Source: Peteryoungia rhizophila (GTDB lineage Bacteria; Pseudomonadota; Alphaproteobacteria; Rhizobiales; Rhizobiaceae). Taken from it: 64,000 bases of DNA. Below are positions 40,718 through 49,605 of this stretch, one piece after another. Below the pieces are notes generated by a model. It was not told where the DNA came from. It made no database searches and saw only the letters and a list, made by a program, of their open reading frames with translations. The position numbers were made by a program, and so were the translations under genes. Numbering within the stretch: position 1 is the stretch's first letter; each line of letters opens with the position of its first letter. Location: assembly GCF_004912145.1 (NCBI RefSeq), contig NZ_STGT01000002.1, positions 682,001 to 746,000 on the forward strand, read 5' to 3'.

Positions 40718-41491
40718 CTATTGTGCAGTCCAGCCACCATCAATCGAGATCGAGGTGCCTGTCACCTGTGCGGCCGCGTCGCTCGCGAGATAGACGGCGA
40801 GCGCCGCCACCTGGTCGACCTCGACAAATTCCTTGGTCGCCTGCAGATGCAGCATGACGTCGTTCTTCACCTGGTCCTCGGAGATCCCGCGCGCCTTGGC
40901 GGTGTCGGGGATCTGCTTTTCGACCAGCGGGGTCAACACATAACCGGGGCAGATCGCATTGACCGTGATCCCTTCCTTCGCGGTCTCCAGCGCCACAGTC
41001 TTGGTCAGGCCAAGCACGCCGTGTTTGGCGGTCACATAGGCCGATTTGAAGGGTGAGGCGACGAGGCCGTGGGCCGAGGCGATGTTGATGATGCGACCCT
41101 TCTTCTTTGCCTTCATGCCGGGAATGGCGGCGCGAATCGTGTGGAAGGCGCTCGACATGTTGATCGCGATGATCAGGTCCCATTTGTCGATCGGGAAGTC
41201 CTCGACCGGGGAGACGTGCTGGATGCCGGCATTGTTGACGAGCACGTCGATGCCGCCGAATTCGCGCTCGGCAGTCGCGATCAGGTCGGCGATCTCGGCC
41301 GGCTTCGACATGTCGGCGCCGTGATATAGCGCCTTGCCGCCTGATGTTTCCAGCGACTGGCGGACTTTTTCGATTTCGGCTGCATCGCCAAAGCCGTTGA
41401 TCACGACATTGGCGCCTTCCGCCGCGAAAGCCTTGGCAATGCCGAGGCCAATGCCGCTGGTGGAGCCGGTGACGACAACTGTTCTTTTCAT
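40718..41491 (-). CDS. bdhA: D-3-hydroxybutyrate dehydrogenase
   Basis: 257 residues, a classical short-chain dehydrogenase: TGSTSGIGLGIAKAF cofactor loop, NNAGIQHVSPVEDFP, and catalytic Ser139, Tyr152 and Lys156 (AYVTAKHG). The C-terminal GTSISIDGGWTAQ is typical of BdhA. It oxidises D-3-hydroxybutyrate from polyhydroxybutyrate to acetoacetate with NAD+. The bdhA-xdhA-xdhB order is known as a mixed-function operon in Sinorhizobium meliloti. GGAAAA lies 6 bases before the ATG, and 90 bp separate it from xdhA. Confidence 0.92.
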   Translation of the reverse strand: MKRTVVVTGSTSGIGLGIAKAFAAEGANVVINGFGDAAEIEKVRQSLETSGGKALYHGADMSKPAEIADLIATAEREFGGIDVLVNNAGIQHVSPVEDFPIDKWDLIIAINMSSAFHTIRAAIPGMKAKKKGRIINIASAHGLVASPFKSAYVTAKHGVLGLTKTVALETAKEGITVNAICPGYVLTPLVEKQIPDTAKARGISEDQVKNDVMLHLQATKEFVEVDQVAALAVYLASDAAAQVTGTSISIDGGWTAQ

Positions 41492-41723
41492 CTGAATTTT
41501 CCTTTTCGACGGACGCCGATGGATGGCGGGCGGTTTGTTGCACCCGCGAAATCAAAGGTTAGTCTCAAAAGAAGTTCCGGTGCAACGGCGTTTTGCCGCA
41601 GCTTGAGACGCAAGGGCCACTTCCGTGACCGGTGACGCGAGACACACTGTTCGCTGCCAAGCTCTTTTGTCTGCAGCCGGAAATCTCTATGTCAAGGACA
41701 ACACACGCAATCAGGAGCTTGCC

Positions 41724-42770
41724 ATGGAACTCGGCCTCTACACATTCGCCGACGTCGACCCGAATGCGCCCAACAAGGGCGCGGAAGCCAAGCGCCGCGT
41801 CGACGAGCTGCTGGCCGAAATCCGCCTGGCGGACGAGGTCGGTCTCGATGTCTTCGGCCTTGGCGAGCATCACCGCCCTGATTACATGGCGTCCTCGCCG
41901 GCGACGATCCTCGCGGCCGCTGCCGTGCAGACGAAGAATATCCGGCTGACAAGCGCCGTATCGGTGCTGTCGTCGGACGATCCGGTGCGCGTCTTCCAGC
42001 AATATGCCACCGTCGACCTGCTCTCGAACGGCCGCGTGGAGATGATGGCCGGGCGTGGCTCGTTCATCGAGAGTTTTCCGCTGTTCGGCTACGACCTCGA
42101 GGATTACGATCTGCTGTTTGCCGAAAAGCTGCAGCTCTTGATGGAAATCCGCGAAAACGAGGTGGTCACCTGGGACGGCCAGACCCGCAAGCCGATCCAG
42201 GGCAGGGGTGTCTATCCGCGCCCGCTGCAGGATCCGCTGCCTTTGTGGATCGCTATTGGCGGTACGCCACAGTCCGCCGCCCGTGCCGGCTATCTCGGCC
42301 TGCCGCTGGCGCTCGCGATCATCGGCGGTGAGCCGCATCGGTTTGCGCCGATGTTCGATCTCTACCGCCAGAGTGCAGCCAAGGCCGGCGTTGATCCCTC
42401 GACGCTGAAGACCAGCATCAACGTGCACGGCTTCATCCACGACACGACACAGTCGGCCGCCGACATCTTTTATGCACCGCAGGCGGTGGTGATGGACCGC
42501 ATCGGCCGCGAGCGCGGCTGGGGCCCCACCAACCGGGCGCAGTTCGATGCATCGCGCAGCCCGCGCGGCGCGCTCTTCGTCGGCGATCCTGAAGCCGTGG
42601 CGGAAAAGATCGTCGCCATTCATGGCATCTTCAAGAACGACCGCTTCCTGATGCAGATGGCGATCGGCCCCATGCCGCATGTCGAGATCATGCGCGGGAT
42701 CGAGCTTTACGGCACGAAAGTTGCGCCCTTGGTGCGCAAGGCGTTGACGGAGAAGGCGTCGGCTGCGTAA
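41724..42770 (+). CDS. LLM-class flavin-dependent oxidoreductase
   Basis: 348 residues of the bacterial luciferase-like superfamily. It starts MELGLYTFADVDPN, has VFGLGEHHRPDYMASSPATI near residue 50, SNGRVEMMAGRGSFIESFPL near 108, and the F420/FMN-type barrel end LYGTKVAPLVRK. It is probably FMN-dependent; the substrate is unknown. The ATG at 41724 has CAGGAG 6 bases upstream. It is divergent from bdhA with 232 bp between, and methionine aminopeptidase follows after 39 bp. Confidence 0.82.
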   Translation: MELGLYTFADVDPNAPNKGAEAKRRVDELLAEIRLADEVGLDVFGLGEHHRPDYMASSPATILAAAAVQTKNIRLTSAVSVLSSDDPVRVFQQYATVDLLSNGRVEMMAGRGSFIESFPLFGYDLEDYDLLFAEKLQLLMEIRENEVVTWDGQTRKPIQGRGVYPRPLQDPLPLWIAIGGTPQSAARAGYLGLPLALAIIGGEPHRFAPMFDLYRQSAAKAGVDPSTLKTSINVHGFIHDTTQSAADIFYAPQAVVMDRIGRERGWGPTNRAQFDASRSPRGALFVGDPEAVAEKIVAIHGIFKNDRFLMQMAIGPMPHVEIMRGIELYGTKVAPLVRKALTEKASAA

Positions 42771-42809
42771 GCACGGAAGCTTCAGCCGAAGAAGCATCGA
42801 AGGACCAGC

Positions 42810-43562
42810 ATGATCGTCGAAACCGAAGAGGACCTCGTCCATCTGAAAGACATCGGGCGCATCTGCGCGACGGCGGTCAAGGTCATGGCGGCAGCGCTCG
42901 AGCCCGGCATCACGACCCGCGAGCTGGACCTGATTGGCCGCAAGGTATTGGAAGACAATGGCGCGCAGTCGGCGCCCGAGCTCTGCTACCAGTTTCCCGG
43001 TGCCACCTGTATTTCGGTGAATGAAGAGATCGCGCACGGCATTCCGGGCGACCGGGTGATCAAGGCGGGCGATCTGGTCAATATCGATGTCTCGGCGGAA
43101 AAGCTCGGCTATTTCGGCGACACCGGCTCGTCCTTCATCGTGCCGCCGGGCACGGCGAAGCAGGAACGGCTGCTGCGCGACGGCAAGCGGGCACTCTGGG
43201 TCGGGCTGAACCAGGTGAAGACCGGTCGCCCACTCGCCGATATCGGCAATTCGATCGGGGCGTTTGCCCGCAAGAACCGCTATACGCTGATCACCAATCT
43301 CGCCAGCCACGGCGTCGGCCGCTCCCTGCACGAGGAGCCGACCGAGCTTTCGACCTGGCCGGATCCGGACGAGACGCGGATCATGGAGGAGGGGCTTGTC
43401 TTTACCGTCGAGCCGTTTCTTTCGCTCGGTGGCCAATGGGCCGAGGATGGCGACAAGGACAACTGGACCCTCTACAGCGAGCCGCGTGCGCCGACCGTGC
43501 AGTTCGAGCACACGATCGTGGTTACCAAGAATGGGCCGCTGGTCTTGACGCTCGCCGATTGA
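42810..43562 (+). CDS. map: type I methionine aminopeptidase
   Basis: 250 residues. The five metal ligands are visible: DVSAEKLGYFGDTGSSF (two Asp), SHGVGRSLHEEP (His), FTVEPFLS (Glu) and QFEHTIVVT (Glu). It also has SVNEEIAHGIPG, the usual first-half motif. It removes the initiator Met from new proteins in the cytoplasm. This version differs from the typical alphaproteobacterial housekeeping Map (about 275 residues) in lacking extensions and may be a second paralogue; that cannot be judged from this window. Confidence 0.88.
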   Translation: MIVETEEDLVHLKDIGRICATAVKVMAAALEPGITTRELDLIGRKVLEDNGAQSAPELCYQFPGATCISVNEEIAHGIPGDRVIKAGDLVNIDVSAEKLGYFGDTGSSFIVPPGTAKQERLLRDGKRALWVGLNQVKTGRPLADIGNSIGAFARKNRYTLITNLASHGVGRSLHEEPTELSTWPDPDETRIMEEGLVFTVEPFLSLGGQWAEDGDKDNWTLYSEPRAPTVQFEHTIVVTKNGPLVLTLAD

Positions 43563-43592
43563 GGCGAGCGTTTTGTCGGAAGGATTGCCCGC

Positions 43593-43829
43593 TTATTCCG
43601 ACTTCGAAAAGCCGACCGCGACGCCCTTCTTCTTGAAATAGGACTGCATGATCTTGCGGCCCTGACGGTTGGACTGGGCGAGCTTCGACGGCTCGAAAAC
43701 CGCTTCCTTGACGCCTTCCTTGGCCATGGCCGCCTTGAGGGCTGCAATGTGGAGATCGATTTCCTCATTGTCGTTGTTGATCGAGGTGTAGATGTTGTCG
43801 ATGGCCTGCTGCAGGCTGAGGTCGCTCAT
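43593..43829 (-). CDS. hypothetical small conserved protein
   Basis: 78 residues, mostly helical and charged, with LSLQQAIDNIYTSINNDNEE at the start and a basic, Lys-rich C-terminal half (QGRKIMQSYFKKKGVAVG). No signal peptide or membrane segment and no family that I can name. The ATG has GGAG six bases upstream, which makes it a credible gene although the frame stays open further upstream. It converges on map and is divergent from bacA. Confidence 0.65.
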   Translation of the reverse strand: MSDLSLQQAIDNIYTSINNDNEEIDLHIAALKAAMAKEGVKEAVFEPSKLAQSNRQGRKIMQSYFKKKGVAVGFSKSE

Positions 43830-44043
43830 TTGGCACTCCTGAAAAAGTTCGTGCCTCTCCCTAGCGAATTCTGGCCGGGAGGCAAGCGAAGCGTAAATCT
43901 CCCGGCTCGGCCTAACCTTACAAACCCTTAATTTTCGCGGGGGTAATTCCGCCACAATTTGGCGATGCCATTGCTGGCCGGAACCTTCTGCCCTAGGTTC
44001 CCGGCAGGTTCTACAGGACTTCTCCCACACGAAGGTTTCCCGC

Positions 44044-45324
44044 GTGTTTCACTCCTTCTTCCCTCAGCCTAAGCTGTTCTTCACTTCCGCAGCGCTCTGG
44101 ACTCTCGTCTGCATCATTGTCTGGTACACCGTCGGCCCGCAGATCGGTGCCGCGATCGGGCTTCCGCCGCTTGCCGAAGGACAGCAGCCGCCGGTCGGGC
44201 TCGCCTTCTTCTTCACGCCGGACAATCTCTGGTTCTATCTTTACTTCACTATCTTCGTTCTGATCTTCGGGGCCGTCTGGCAGGTGATCGCCAAGGATCA
44301 TCCCTGGACCAATTGGTCGATCTGGGGCTCGGCTTTCATCATCTTCATTGCTTATTTCAGCGTGCAGATTTCGGTCGCCGTCAACAATTGGCGCGGCCCC
44401 TTCTTCGACCTCTTCCAGAAGGCGTTGAATGGCGACGGTACGGTCACGGCTGGTCAGCTCTACGAACTGCAGCTCCGCTTCCTCGAAATCGGCATGGTCG
44501 GCGTCACGCTCTCGGTGTTCACGGCCTTCTTCACCAACCACTATGTCTTCCGCTGGCGCAATGCGATGAACGACTTCTACATGTCGAAGTGGGACAAGCT
44601 GCGCCACATCGAAGGTGCCTCGCAGCGTGTCCAGGAAGACACGATGCGCTTCGCCAACATTCTCGAAGGCCTCGGCGTCGCGCTGATCAACTCGGTCATG
44701 ACGCTGGTCGTCTTCCTGCCGATCCTCTTCCGCATGTCCGAGAATGTCAGCGAACTGCCGATCATCGGTGCCGTTCCGCATGCGCTCTTCTGGCTTGCCA
44801 TATTCTGGTCCGCCTTCGGCACGATCCTGCTGATGGTCGCCGGCATCAAGCTGCCGGGCCTCAACTTCAGAAACCAGCGCGTCGAAGCCGCATTTCGTAA
44901 GGAACTCGTCTATGGCGAGGACAATGCGGATCGGGCCGAGCCGGTGACGGTACGTGAGCTCTTCTCCAATGTGCGGCGCAACTATTTCCGCATGTACTGG
45001 CACTACACCTATTTCAACGTCGCTCGGTACACCTATGGCCAGCTCGACGCGATCTTCCTGACCTTCATTCTCATCCCGACCATCGTCGCCGGCAAGATCA
45101 CCATGGGTCTCTGGCAGCAGATCGCCACCGCCTTCGGCCAGGTGACGGACAGCTTCCAGTATCTTGTCAGCTACTGGTCGACGATCATCGAGCTTCTGTC
45201 GATCCACAAGCGTCTCAAGGCTTTCGAAGCTGCCATCGACGGCGAACCGCTTCCTGCGATCGACCAGCGTTACCTCGAGCGCGAGGCTGCCGAAGGCGAG
45301 ATCGCAGCGGATCGCCCGTACTGA
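44044..45324 (+). CDS. bacA: BacA/SbmA peptide transporter
   Basis: 426 residues with about eight membrane helices in the SbmA/BacA layout. Family motifs: NNWRGPFFDLFQKAL, FRWRNAMNDFYMSKWDKLRH, IEGASQRVQEDTMRFANILE, and FGQVTDSFQYLVSYWSTIIE near the end. BacA is an inner-membrane, proton-driven importer of peptides. In rhizobia it protects against plant defensin-like NCR peptides and affects very-long-chain fatty acids of lipid A, and it is needed for bacteroid survival in some legumes. The start is a GTG with a weak AAGG eight bases upstream. A terminator follows. Confidence 0.93.
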   Translation: MFHSFFPQPKLFFTSAALWTLVCIIVWYTVGPQIGAAIGLPPLAEGQQPPVGLAFFFTPDNLWFYLYFTIFVLIFGAVWQVIAKDHPWTNWSIWGSAFIIFIAYFSVQISVAVNNWRGPFFDLFQKALNGDGTVTAGQLYELQLRFLEIGMVGVTLSVFTAFFTNHYVFRWRNAMNDFYMSKWDKLRHIEGASQRVQEDTMRFANILEGLGVALINSVMTLVVFLPILFRMSENVSELPIIGAVPHALFWLAIFWSAFGTILLMVAGIKLPGLNFRNQRVEAAFRKELVYGEDNADRAEPVTVRELFSNVRRNYFRMYWHYTYFNVARYTYGQLDAIFLTFILIPTIVAGKITMGLWQQIATAFGQVTDSFQYLVSYWSTIIELLSIHKRLKAFEAAIDGEPLPAIDQRYLEREAAEGEIAADRPY

Positions 45325-45350
45325 GATCGAGAGACTTTGGACGCCATCAC

Positions 45351-45382
45351 AAAGGCCGCGTCGGGAAACCGGCGCGGCCTTT
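45351..45382. terminator. hairpin terminator after bacA
   Basis: AAAGGCCGCG (45351-45360) pairs with CGCGGCCTTT (45373-45382), so the A/T ends let it serve either strand. It lies between bacA and the small leftward gene. Confidence 0.75.
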
Positions 45383-45403
45383 GTCTAGAATGGTGACCGT
45401 GTC

Positions 45404-45559
45404 TCAGGCCTGCTGTGTCGCGATGTCCACAAACGATGCCAAGCCATCCTGTAGCCACGCATAGGCCTCTGGCTGGGTGAACAGCGAGAGGCCGATGGCG
45501 ACGGCGCCGATGGTGGCGGCAATCACGCAGGCACAGGCGATGAAAAACAGGATCTTCAT
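45404..45559 (-). CDS. tiny single-span membrane protein
   Basis: 51 residues: MKILFFIACACVIAATIGAV then AIGLSLF form one hydrophobic span, followed by a short polar tail rich in Gln, Ala and Asp. It could be a membrane peptide or a signal-peptide-like lipoprotein remnant. GGGAAAG precedes the ATG. It shares the bacA terminator and lies 66 bp below the polysaccharide-deacetylase-like gene stop. Function unknown. Confidence 0.5.
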   Translation of the reverse strand: MKILFFIACACVIAATIGAVAIGLSLFTQPEAYAWLQDGLASFVDIATQQA

Positions 45560-45625
45560 GAACTTTCCCGGGTTTGTGTTGCCGCTTATCGGGCCTGACG
45601 GCGGGCACGTAAATGCGTCACGCGA

Positions 45626-46642
45626 TCACATGGCGCCGGGCGTTGCCGTCGAGCCATCCCGGCTTTCCAGCATGTCGAGTGCTTCTGAATAGGTGACGCA
45701 AGCGACATCGGGGCGGGGACAGACTTCCGCGACCAGCCGCTCCATCGCCGCCCAATAGGCGCCGCCGTTCATGGTGACGAAGTGCACGCCGATCTGCAGT
45801 GGTATGCGGTCGCCATTGTACTGCGTCTCGAAGGCTTGCCTGAATGCCTTGTAGCTTCGCTCGGCGAACTCGTCGCCCTTCGACGGGTGGTCGATGCCCG
45901 CCGAATGGCGGATGAAGAGATTGTAGTCCATGGCGATGATGCGCCGTTCTCTGGGCCCTTCCGGGATCAGCGGCAGGCCGAAGCGGGCGAGGCCGGTTTT
46001 CTTTACCGGCAGGGCTGGGTCATGGGTGACCACACTCGCATCGTAGCGGAAGCCGTGCTCGCGCTCGGCCTGGAACAGGCTGTCGGGGGCAGAGAGATAG
46101 GGCGCGCGGAAGCCGGTGATGTCATTCTTTACGAAGTCCGCCCAGTCCTTCGGCTCGCGGTCGGCGAGGCCATTGTCCTTCCACGCATTGAGGAGAACCT
46201 GGTCGAAGGTTTCGAATTCGTTCAGCCACTGCGCTTTCGTCCAGTCCTTGCCGTCGAAATGGCCGCAGGTGTGGCTGGCGATCTCGTTGCCTTCGCTGCG
46301 CGCCTTCCAGATATGATCGAGCCTGACAGACACTTCCTCGACGTCGGATGCAAAGCCGATATTTGAACGGCCGGCCTTGATGCCGGGGGCCTTGTAGTCG
46401 GCGGCGCGGGCCCTTGGGATCAAGGTTGCGCAGGAGAGGAAGTAAGTGAAGTGCGCATCGGCGCGCTTGGCGATGTTGCGGCTTCGTGCCCAGAGCCTGT
46501 TGTCGTGGGCGCCGTCGAAGGAGACGAGCAGCAGTTGTTTCGGCTTTGCCCCGCCCGCGCCTTCTGCCGCAGGGCCCGGCTCCCGGGCGACCGCCGTGGA
46601 GGCCGAAAGGGCAAGGGAAACGGCGATCAAAGAACGAAACAT
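45626..46642 (-). CDS. secreted polysaccharide deacetylase-like protein
   Basis: 338 residues starting with a signal peptide (MFRSLIAVSLALSASTAVA). The mature part has the NodB-homology layout in altered form: LLLVSFDGAHDNRLW at motif 1, GNEIASHTCGHFDGKDW at motif 2 (His pair), ITGFRAPYLSAPDSLF at motif 3, and ASVVTHDP later. A metal-dependent deacetylase or a related hydrolase in the periplasm is expected. The longer frame to 46687 would bury the signal peptide and is not chosen. It is divergent from nnrU. Confidence 0.78.
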   Translation of the reverse strand: MFRSLIAVSLALSASTAVAREPGPAAEGAGGAKPKQLLLVSFDGAHDNRLWARSRNIAKRADAHFTYFLSCATLIPRARAADYKAPGIKAGRSNIGFASDVEEVSVRLDHIWKARSEGNEIASHTCGHFDGKDWTKAQWLNEFETFDQVLLNAWKDNGLADREPKDWADFVKNDITGFRAPYLSAPDSLFQAEREHGFRYDASVVTHDPALPVKKTGLARFGLPLIPEGPRERRIIAMDYNLFIRHSAGIDHPSKGDEFAERSYKAFRQAFETQYNGDRIPLQIGVHFVTMNGGAYWAAMERLVAEVCPRPDVACVTYSEALDMLESRDGSTATPGAM

Positions 46643-46771
46643 CAGCAAACACCCGGCAATCAACAGGATGTGCTGCCTCCCATCCAAATGCGGCGAAGCT
46701 TTGAACAGGCTGGATATTCGAACGTCAGACCAGTAAGGCTTTGGGCAACTCGACCCGAAAGGTTCTCACTC

Positions 46772-47350
46772 ATGACACTTCTCATTCTCGGCATCATCCT
46801 GTTTCTGGCCACCCATCTGATCCGCGTCGTCGCGCCCGGTTTTCGGGTTTCAATGATTGAGCGGTTTGGCGAGACCGGCTGGAGGGTGATCAATTCGGTG
46901 ATGAGCCTTGTGTCGCTCGTTGTCTTGATCTGGGGCTATGCCACCGCGCCTGTCATCAATCTCTGGTTCCCGCCTGACGGCATGAACCACCTGACGACGA
47001 CGCTGATGCTCTTAGCCATGATCTGTCTGGTCGCCGGCTTCCTGCCGGCCGGACACATCGCCACCAAGACCAAGCACCCGATCGTGCTGTCGATCAAGAT
47101 CTGGGCGGCTGCCCATCTGCTCGCCAATGGTGATCTCGCTTCTGTTCTGCTGTTCGTGGCCCTTCTGGGTTGGGGCGTGGTGCTCCGGATCAGCTACAAG
47201 CGTCGTATGCGGGCAGGTGAACTCGTCTTGCGCCCCTTCGTTTCGGCGCGATGGGATGCCATTGCGGTGGTCGGCGGTATCGTCGTTTGGGCCCTTATCA
47301 CCATGTGGCTGCACAAACTGTTGATCGGTGTTGCGCCGCTTGCCATGTGA
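46772..47350 (+). CDS. NnrU family membrane protein
   Basis: 192 residues with five or six membrane helices. MTLLILGIILFLATHLIRVV and FGETGWRVINSVMSLVSLV are the NnrU-type start, and LATHLIRVVAP corresponds to the conserved H-x-x-R region. NnrU proteins occur with denitrification genes and as isoprenoid or carotenoid isomerase relatives; no denitrification gene is nearby, so the role is open. AAAGG lies nine bases before the ATG. Confidence 0.8.
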   Translation: MTLLILGIILFLATHLIRVVAPGFRVSMIERFGETGWRVINSVMSLVSLVVLIWGYATAPVINLWFPPDGMNHLTTTLMLLAMICLVAGFLPAGHIATKTKHPIVLSIKIWAAAHLLANGDLASVLLFVALLGWGVVLRISYKRRMRAGELVLRPFVSARWDAIAVVGGIVVWALITMWLHKLLIGVAPLAM

Positions 47351-47458
47351 CGGCTTAAGCCTCTTGGCGGTTTTCCCCTTACAAGCGGGCAAAAATCGGC
47401 TAGAAGGCCGCTCACGCATGAGACTGCATCGAAAGGCCGGCATTGCCCGGGGGTATGA

Positions 47459-48130
47459 ATGGTTGACCAGAACGACAGCTTTATCCGCGAAGTGAACGAG
47501 GAGCTCCGCTCCGACCAGGTGCGCAATGCCTGGAAGCGCTACAGCCGCATCATCATAGGTGCTGCCGTGGTGATCGTTCTCGGCACGGCGGGTCATCGGC
47601 TCTGGACCCATTGGGATTCGACCCAGGCATCGGATGCCGGCGACAAGTTCCTGGCGGCACTCACGCTCGCCGACCAGGGCAAGCGCGACGAGGCGGAAGC
47701 TGCCCTGCAGGCGCTCGAACAGGACGGTTATGGAGCCTATGGCATCCTCGCCCGTTTCCGTGCCGCTTCGGTCTTGGCCGAAAAGGGTGAACCTGCCGGT
47801 GCCATCGCGTCCTTCAAGTCGATCGGCGACGATGCTTCGATCCCGGAAGCCGTGCGCAATACCGCCAAGGTTCGCGCCGCCTGGCTGCTTGTCGATGCCG
47901 GCACTTACGAAGATGTCTCCGCCATGGTCGAGACCATGGCGACGCCGACCAATGCCATGCGTCACGCCGCCCGTGAAGCGCTCGGCCTCGCCGCCTACAA
48001 GGCCGGCGACATGACCCGTGCCCGCGAGTGGTTCGAACAGATCATTGAAGACGCGGAAGCCCCGCGCAACGTCGCCAACCGGGCCCAGATGATGCTCGAC
48101 AACATCAAGGCATCCGGCAAGGCGCCGTAA
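47459..48130 (+). CDS. YfgM-like TPR protein upstream of der
   Basis: 223 residues. A short cytoplasmic N-terminus (FIREVNEELRSDQVRNAWKR) is followed by one membrane helix (about 31-50, IIIGAAVVIVLGTAGHRLW) and a periplasmic TPR-like helical domain. This is the alphaproteobacterial counterpart of YfgM, which contacts the Sec translocon and periplasmic chaperones. Position directly before der is conserved in proteobacteria; 38 bp separate the two genes here. Confidence 0.85.
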   Translation: MVDQNDSFIREVNEELRSDQVRNAWKRYSRIIIGAAVVIVLGTAGHRLWTHWDSTQASDAGDKFLAALTLADQGKRDEAEAALQALEQDGYGAYGILARFRAASVLAEKGEPAGAIASFKSIGDDASIPEAVRNTAKVRAAWLLVDAGTYEDVSAMVETMATPTNAMRHAAREALGLAAYKAGDMTRAREWFEQIIEDAEAPRNVANRAQMMLDNIKASGKAP

Positions 48131-48168
48131 CAACAACAAGGCCTTAAAGGCCGGAAAGCTAACGTTCC

Positions 48169-49596
48169 ATGAGTTTCACAGTCGCCATCGTCGGGCGCCC
48201 GAATGTCGGCAAATCCACGCTTTTCAACCGCCTCGTCGGGAAGAAGCTGGCGCTGGTCGATGATACCCCGGGTGTGACCCGTGACCGCCGTCCGGGCGAT
48301 GCCAAGCTCGTGGACCTGCGTTTCACCATCATCGACACCGCCGGTCTCGAAGAGGCAGGGCCCGAGACGCTGCAGGGCCGCATGCGGGCCCAGACGGAAA
48401 TGGCAATCGATGAGGCGGACTTGTCGCTCTTCGTCGTCGATGCCAAGTACGGCCTGACGCCCGTCGATCAGGCACTCGCCGAAATGCTGCGTCGTCGTGG
48501 TCGGCCTGTGGTGCTGGTCGCCAACAAGTCGGAAGCGCGTGGCTCGGATGCCGGCTTCTATGACGCCTATACGCTGGGTCTTGGCGAACCGGTGCCGATC
48601 TCGGCCGAACACGGCCAAGGCATGATCGATCTGCGTGACGCGATCGTCGAGGCAATCGGCGAGGAGCGCGCCTTCCCCGAGGAAGAGGATGTCGCCGAGA
48701 CAGATGTTGTGCTTTATCAGGACGACGACCTCGAAGGCGAGGAAGACGAGGCTGAACCCGAATATGACGAAACCAAGCCGCTGCGGGTTGCGATCGTCGG
48801 TCGCCCGAATGCCGGCAAGTCTACGCTGATCAACCGCTTCCTCGGCGAAGACCGGCTGCTGACCGGCCCCGAGGCCGGCATCACCCGCGATTCGATTTCG
48901 GTCGAGTGGGACTGGCGCGGCCGCACGATCAAGATGTTCGACACCGCCGGCATGCGCAAGAAGGCGCGCGTGCAGGAGAAGCTCGAGAAGCTCTCCGTCG
49001 CCGATGCGCTGCGCGCCATCCGCTTCGCCGAAACTGTCGTCATCATTTTCGACGCAACCATTCCCTTCGAAAAGCAGGACCTGCAGATCGTTGATCTCTG
49101 CCTGCGCGAAGGTCGTGCCGCCGTGCTCGCTTTCAACAAGTGGGATCTGGTAGAGGATCCGCAGGCGTTCCTGACCGACCTGCGGGAAAAAACCGAACGG
49201 CTTCTGCCGCAGGCACGGGGCATCCGCGCCGTGCCGATCTCGGGCCATACCGGGTATGGCCTGGAAAAGCTCATGCAGAGCATCGTCGACACCGACAAGG
49301 TGTGGAACAAGCGCATCTCGACTGCCAAGCTCAATCGCTGGCTCGATGCAGTCACGACGCAGCATCCGCCACCGGCCGTGTCGGGCCGTCGCCTCAAGCT
49401 GAAATACATGACGCAGGTCAAGGCCCGCCCGCCGGCCTTCATGATTTCCTGCACGCGTCCTGATTCCCTGCCGGAAAGCTATGTGCGTTATCTGACCAAT
49501 GGTCTTCGCGCCGATTTCGACATGCCGGGTGTGCCGATCCGCATCCACTTCAAGGCGGGCGAGAACCCCTTCGAGGGCCGCAAGAGGCGCCGCTGA
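48169..49596 (+). CDS. der: ribosome-assembly GTPase Der (EngA)
   Basis: 475 residues with two tandem GTPase domains. The first P-loop GRPNVGKS is at 9-16 with [10 protein letters not shown] and NKSE; the second GRPNAGKS near 212 with [20 protein letters not shown] and NKWDL. The C-terminal KH-like domain (from about 385) ends in a basic tail (FEGRKRRR). A highly acidic linker of about 25 residues (EEEDVAETD region, 165-200) separates the GTPase domains. It is essential for 50S subunit maturation. The leader has GGAAAG ahead of the ATG. Confidence 0.96.
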   Translation: MSFTVAIVGRPNVGKSTLFNRLVGKKLALVDDTPGVTRDRRPGDAKLVDLRFTIIDTAGLEEAGPETLQGRMRAQTEMAIDEADLSLFVVDAKYGLTPVDQALAEMLRRRGRPVVLVANKSEARGSDAGFYDAYTLGLGEPVPISAEHGQGMIDLRDAIVEAIGEERAFPEEEDVAETDVVLYQDDDLEGEEDEAEPEYDETKPLRVAIVGRPNAGKSTLINRFLGEDRLLTGPEAGITRDSISVEWDWRGRTIKMFDTAGMRKKARVQEKLEKLSVADALRAIRFAETVVIIFDATIPFEKQDLQIVDLCLREGRAAVLAFNKWDLVEDPQAFLTDLREKTERLLPQARGIRAVPISGHTGYGLEKLMQSIVDTDKVWNKRISTAKLNRWLDAVTTQHPPPAVSGRRLKLKYMTQVKARPPAFMISCTRPDSLPESYVRYLTNGLRADFDMPGVPIRIHFKAGENPFEGRKRRR

Positions 49597-49605
49597 TCTC
49601 TAGCC

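Noticed and set aside
41565..43511. 648-codon minus-strand frame over the LLM oxidoreductase and map genes
   Set aside because: Its product has no family-like segments and both genes on the plus strand are unmistakable.
47995..49548. 517-codon minus-strand frame over der
   Set aside because: Complement of two perfect GTPase domains; no ribosome binding site or family.
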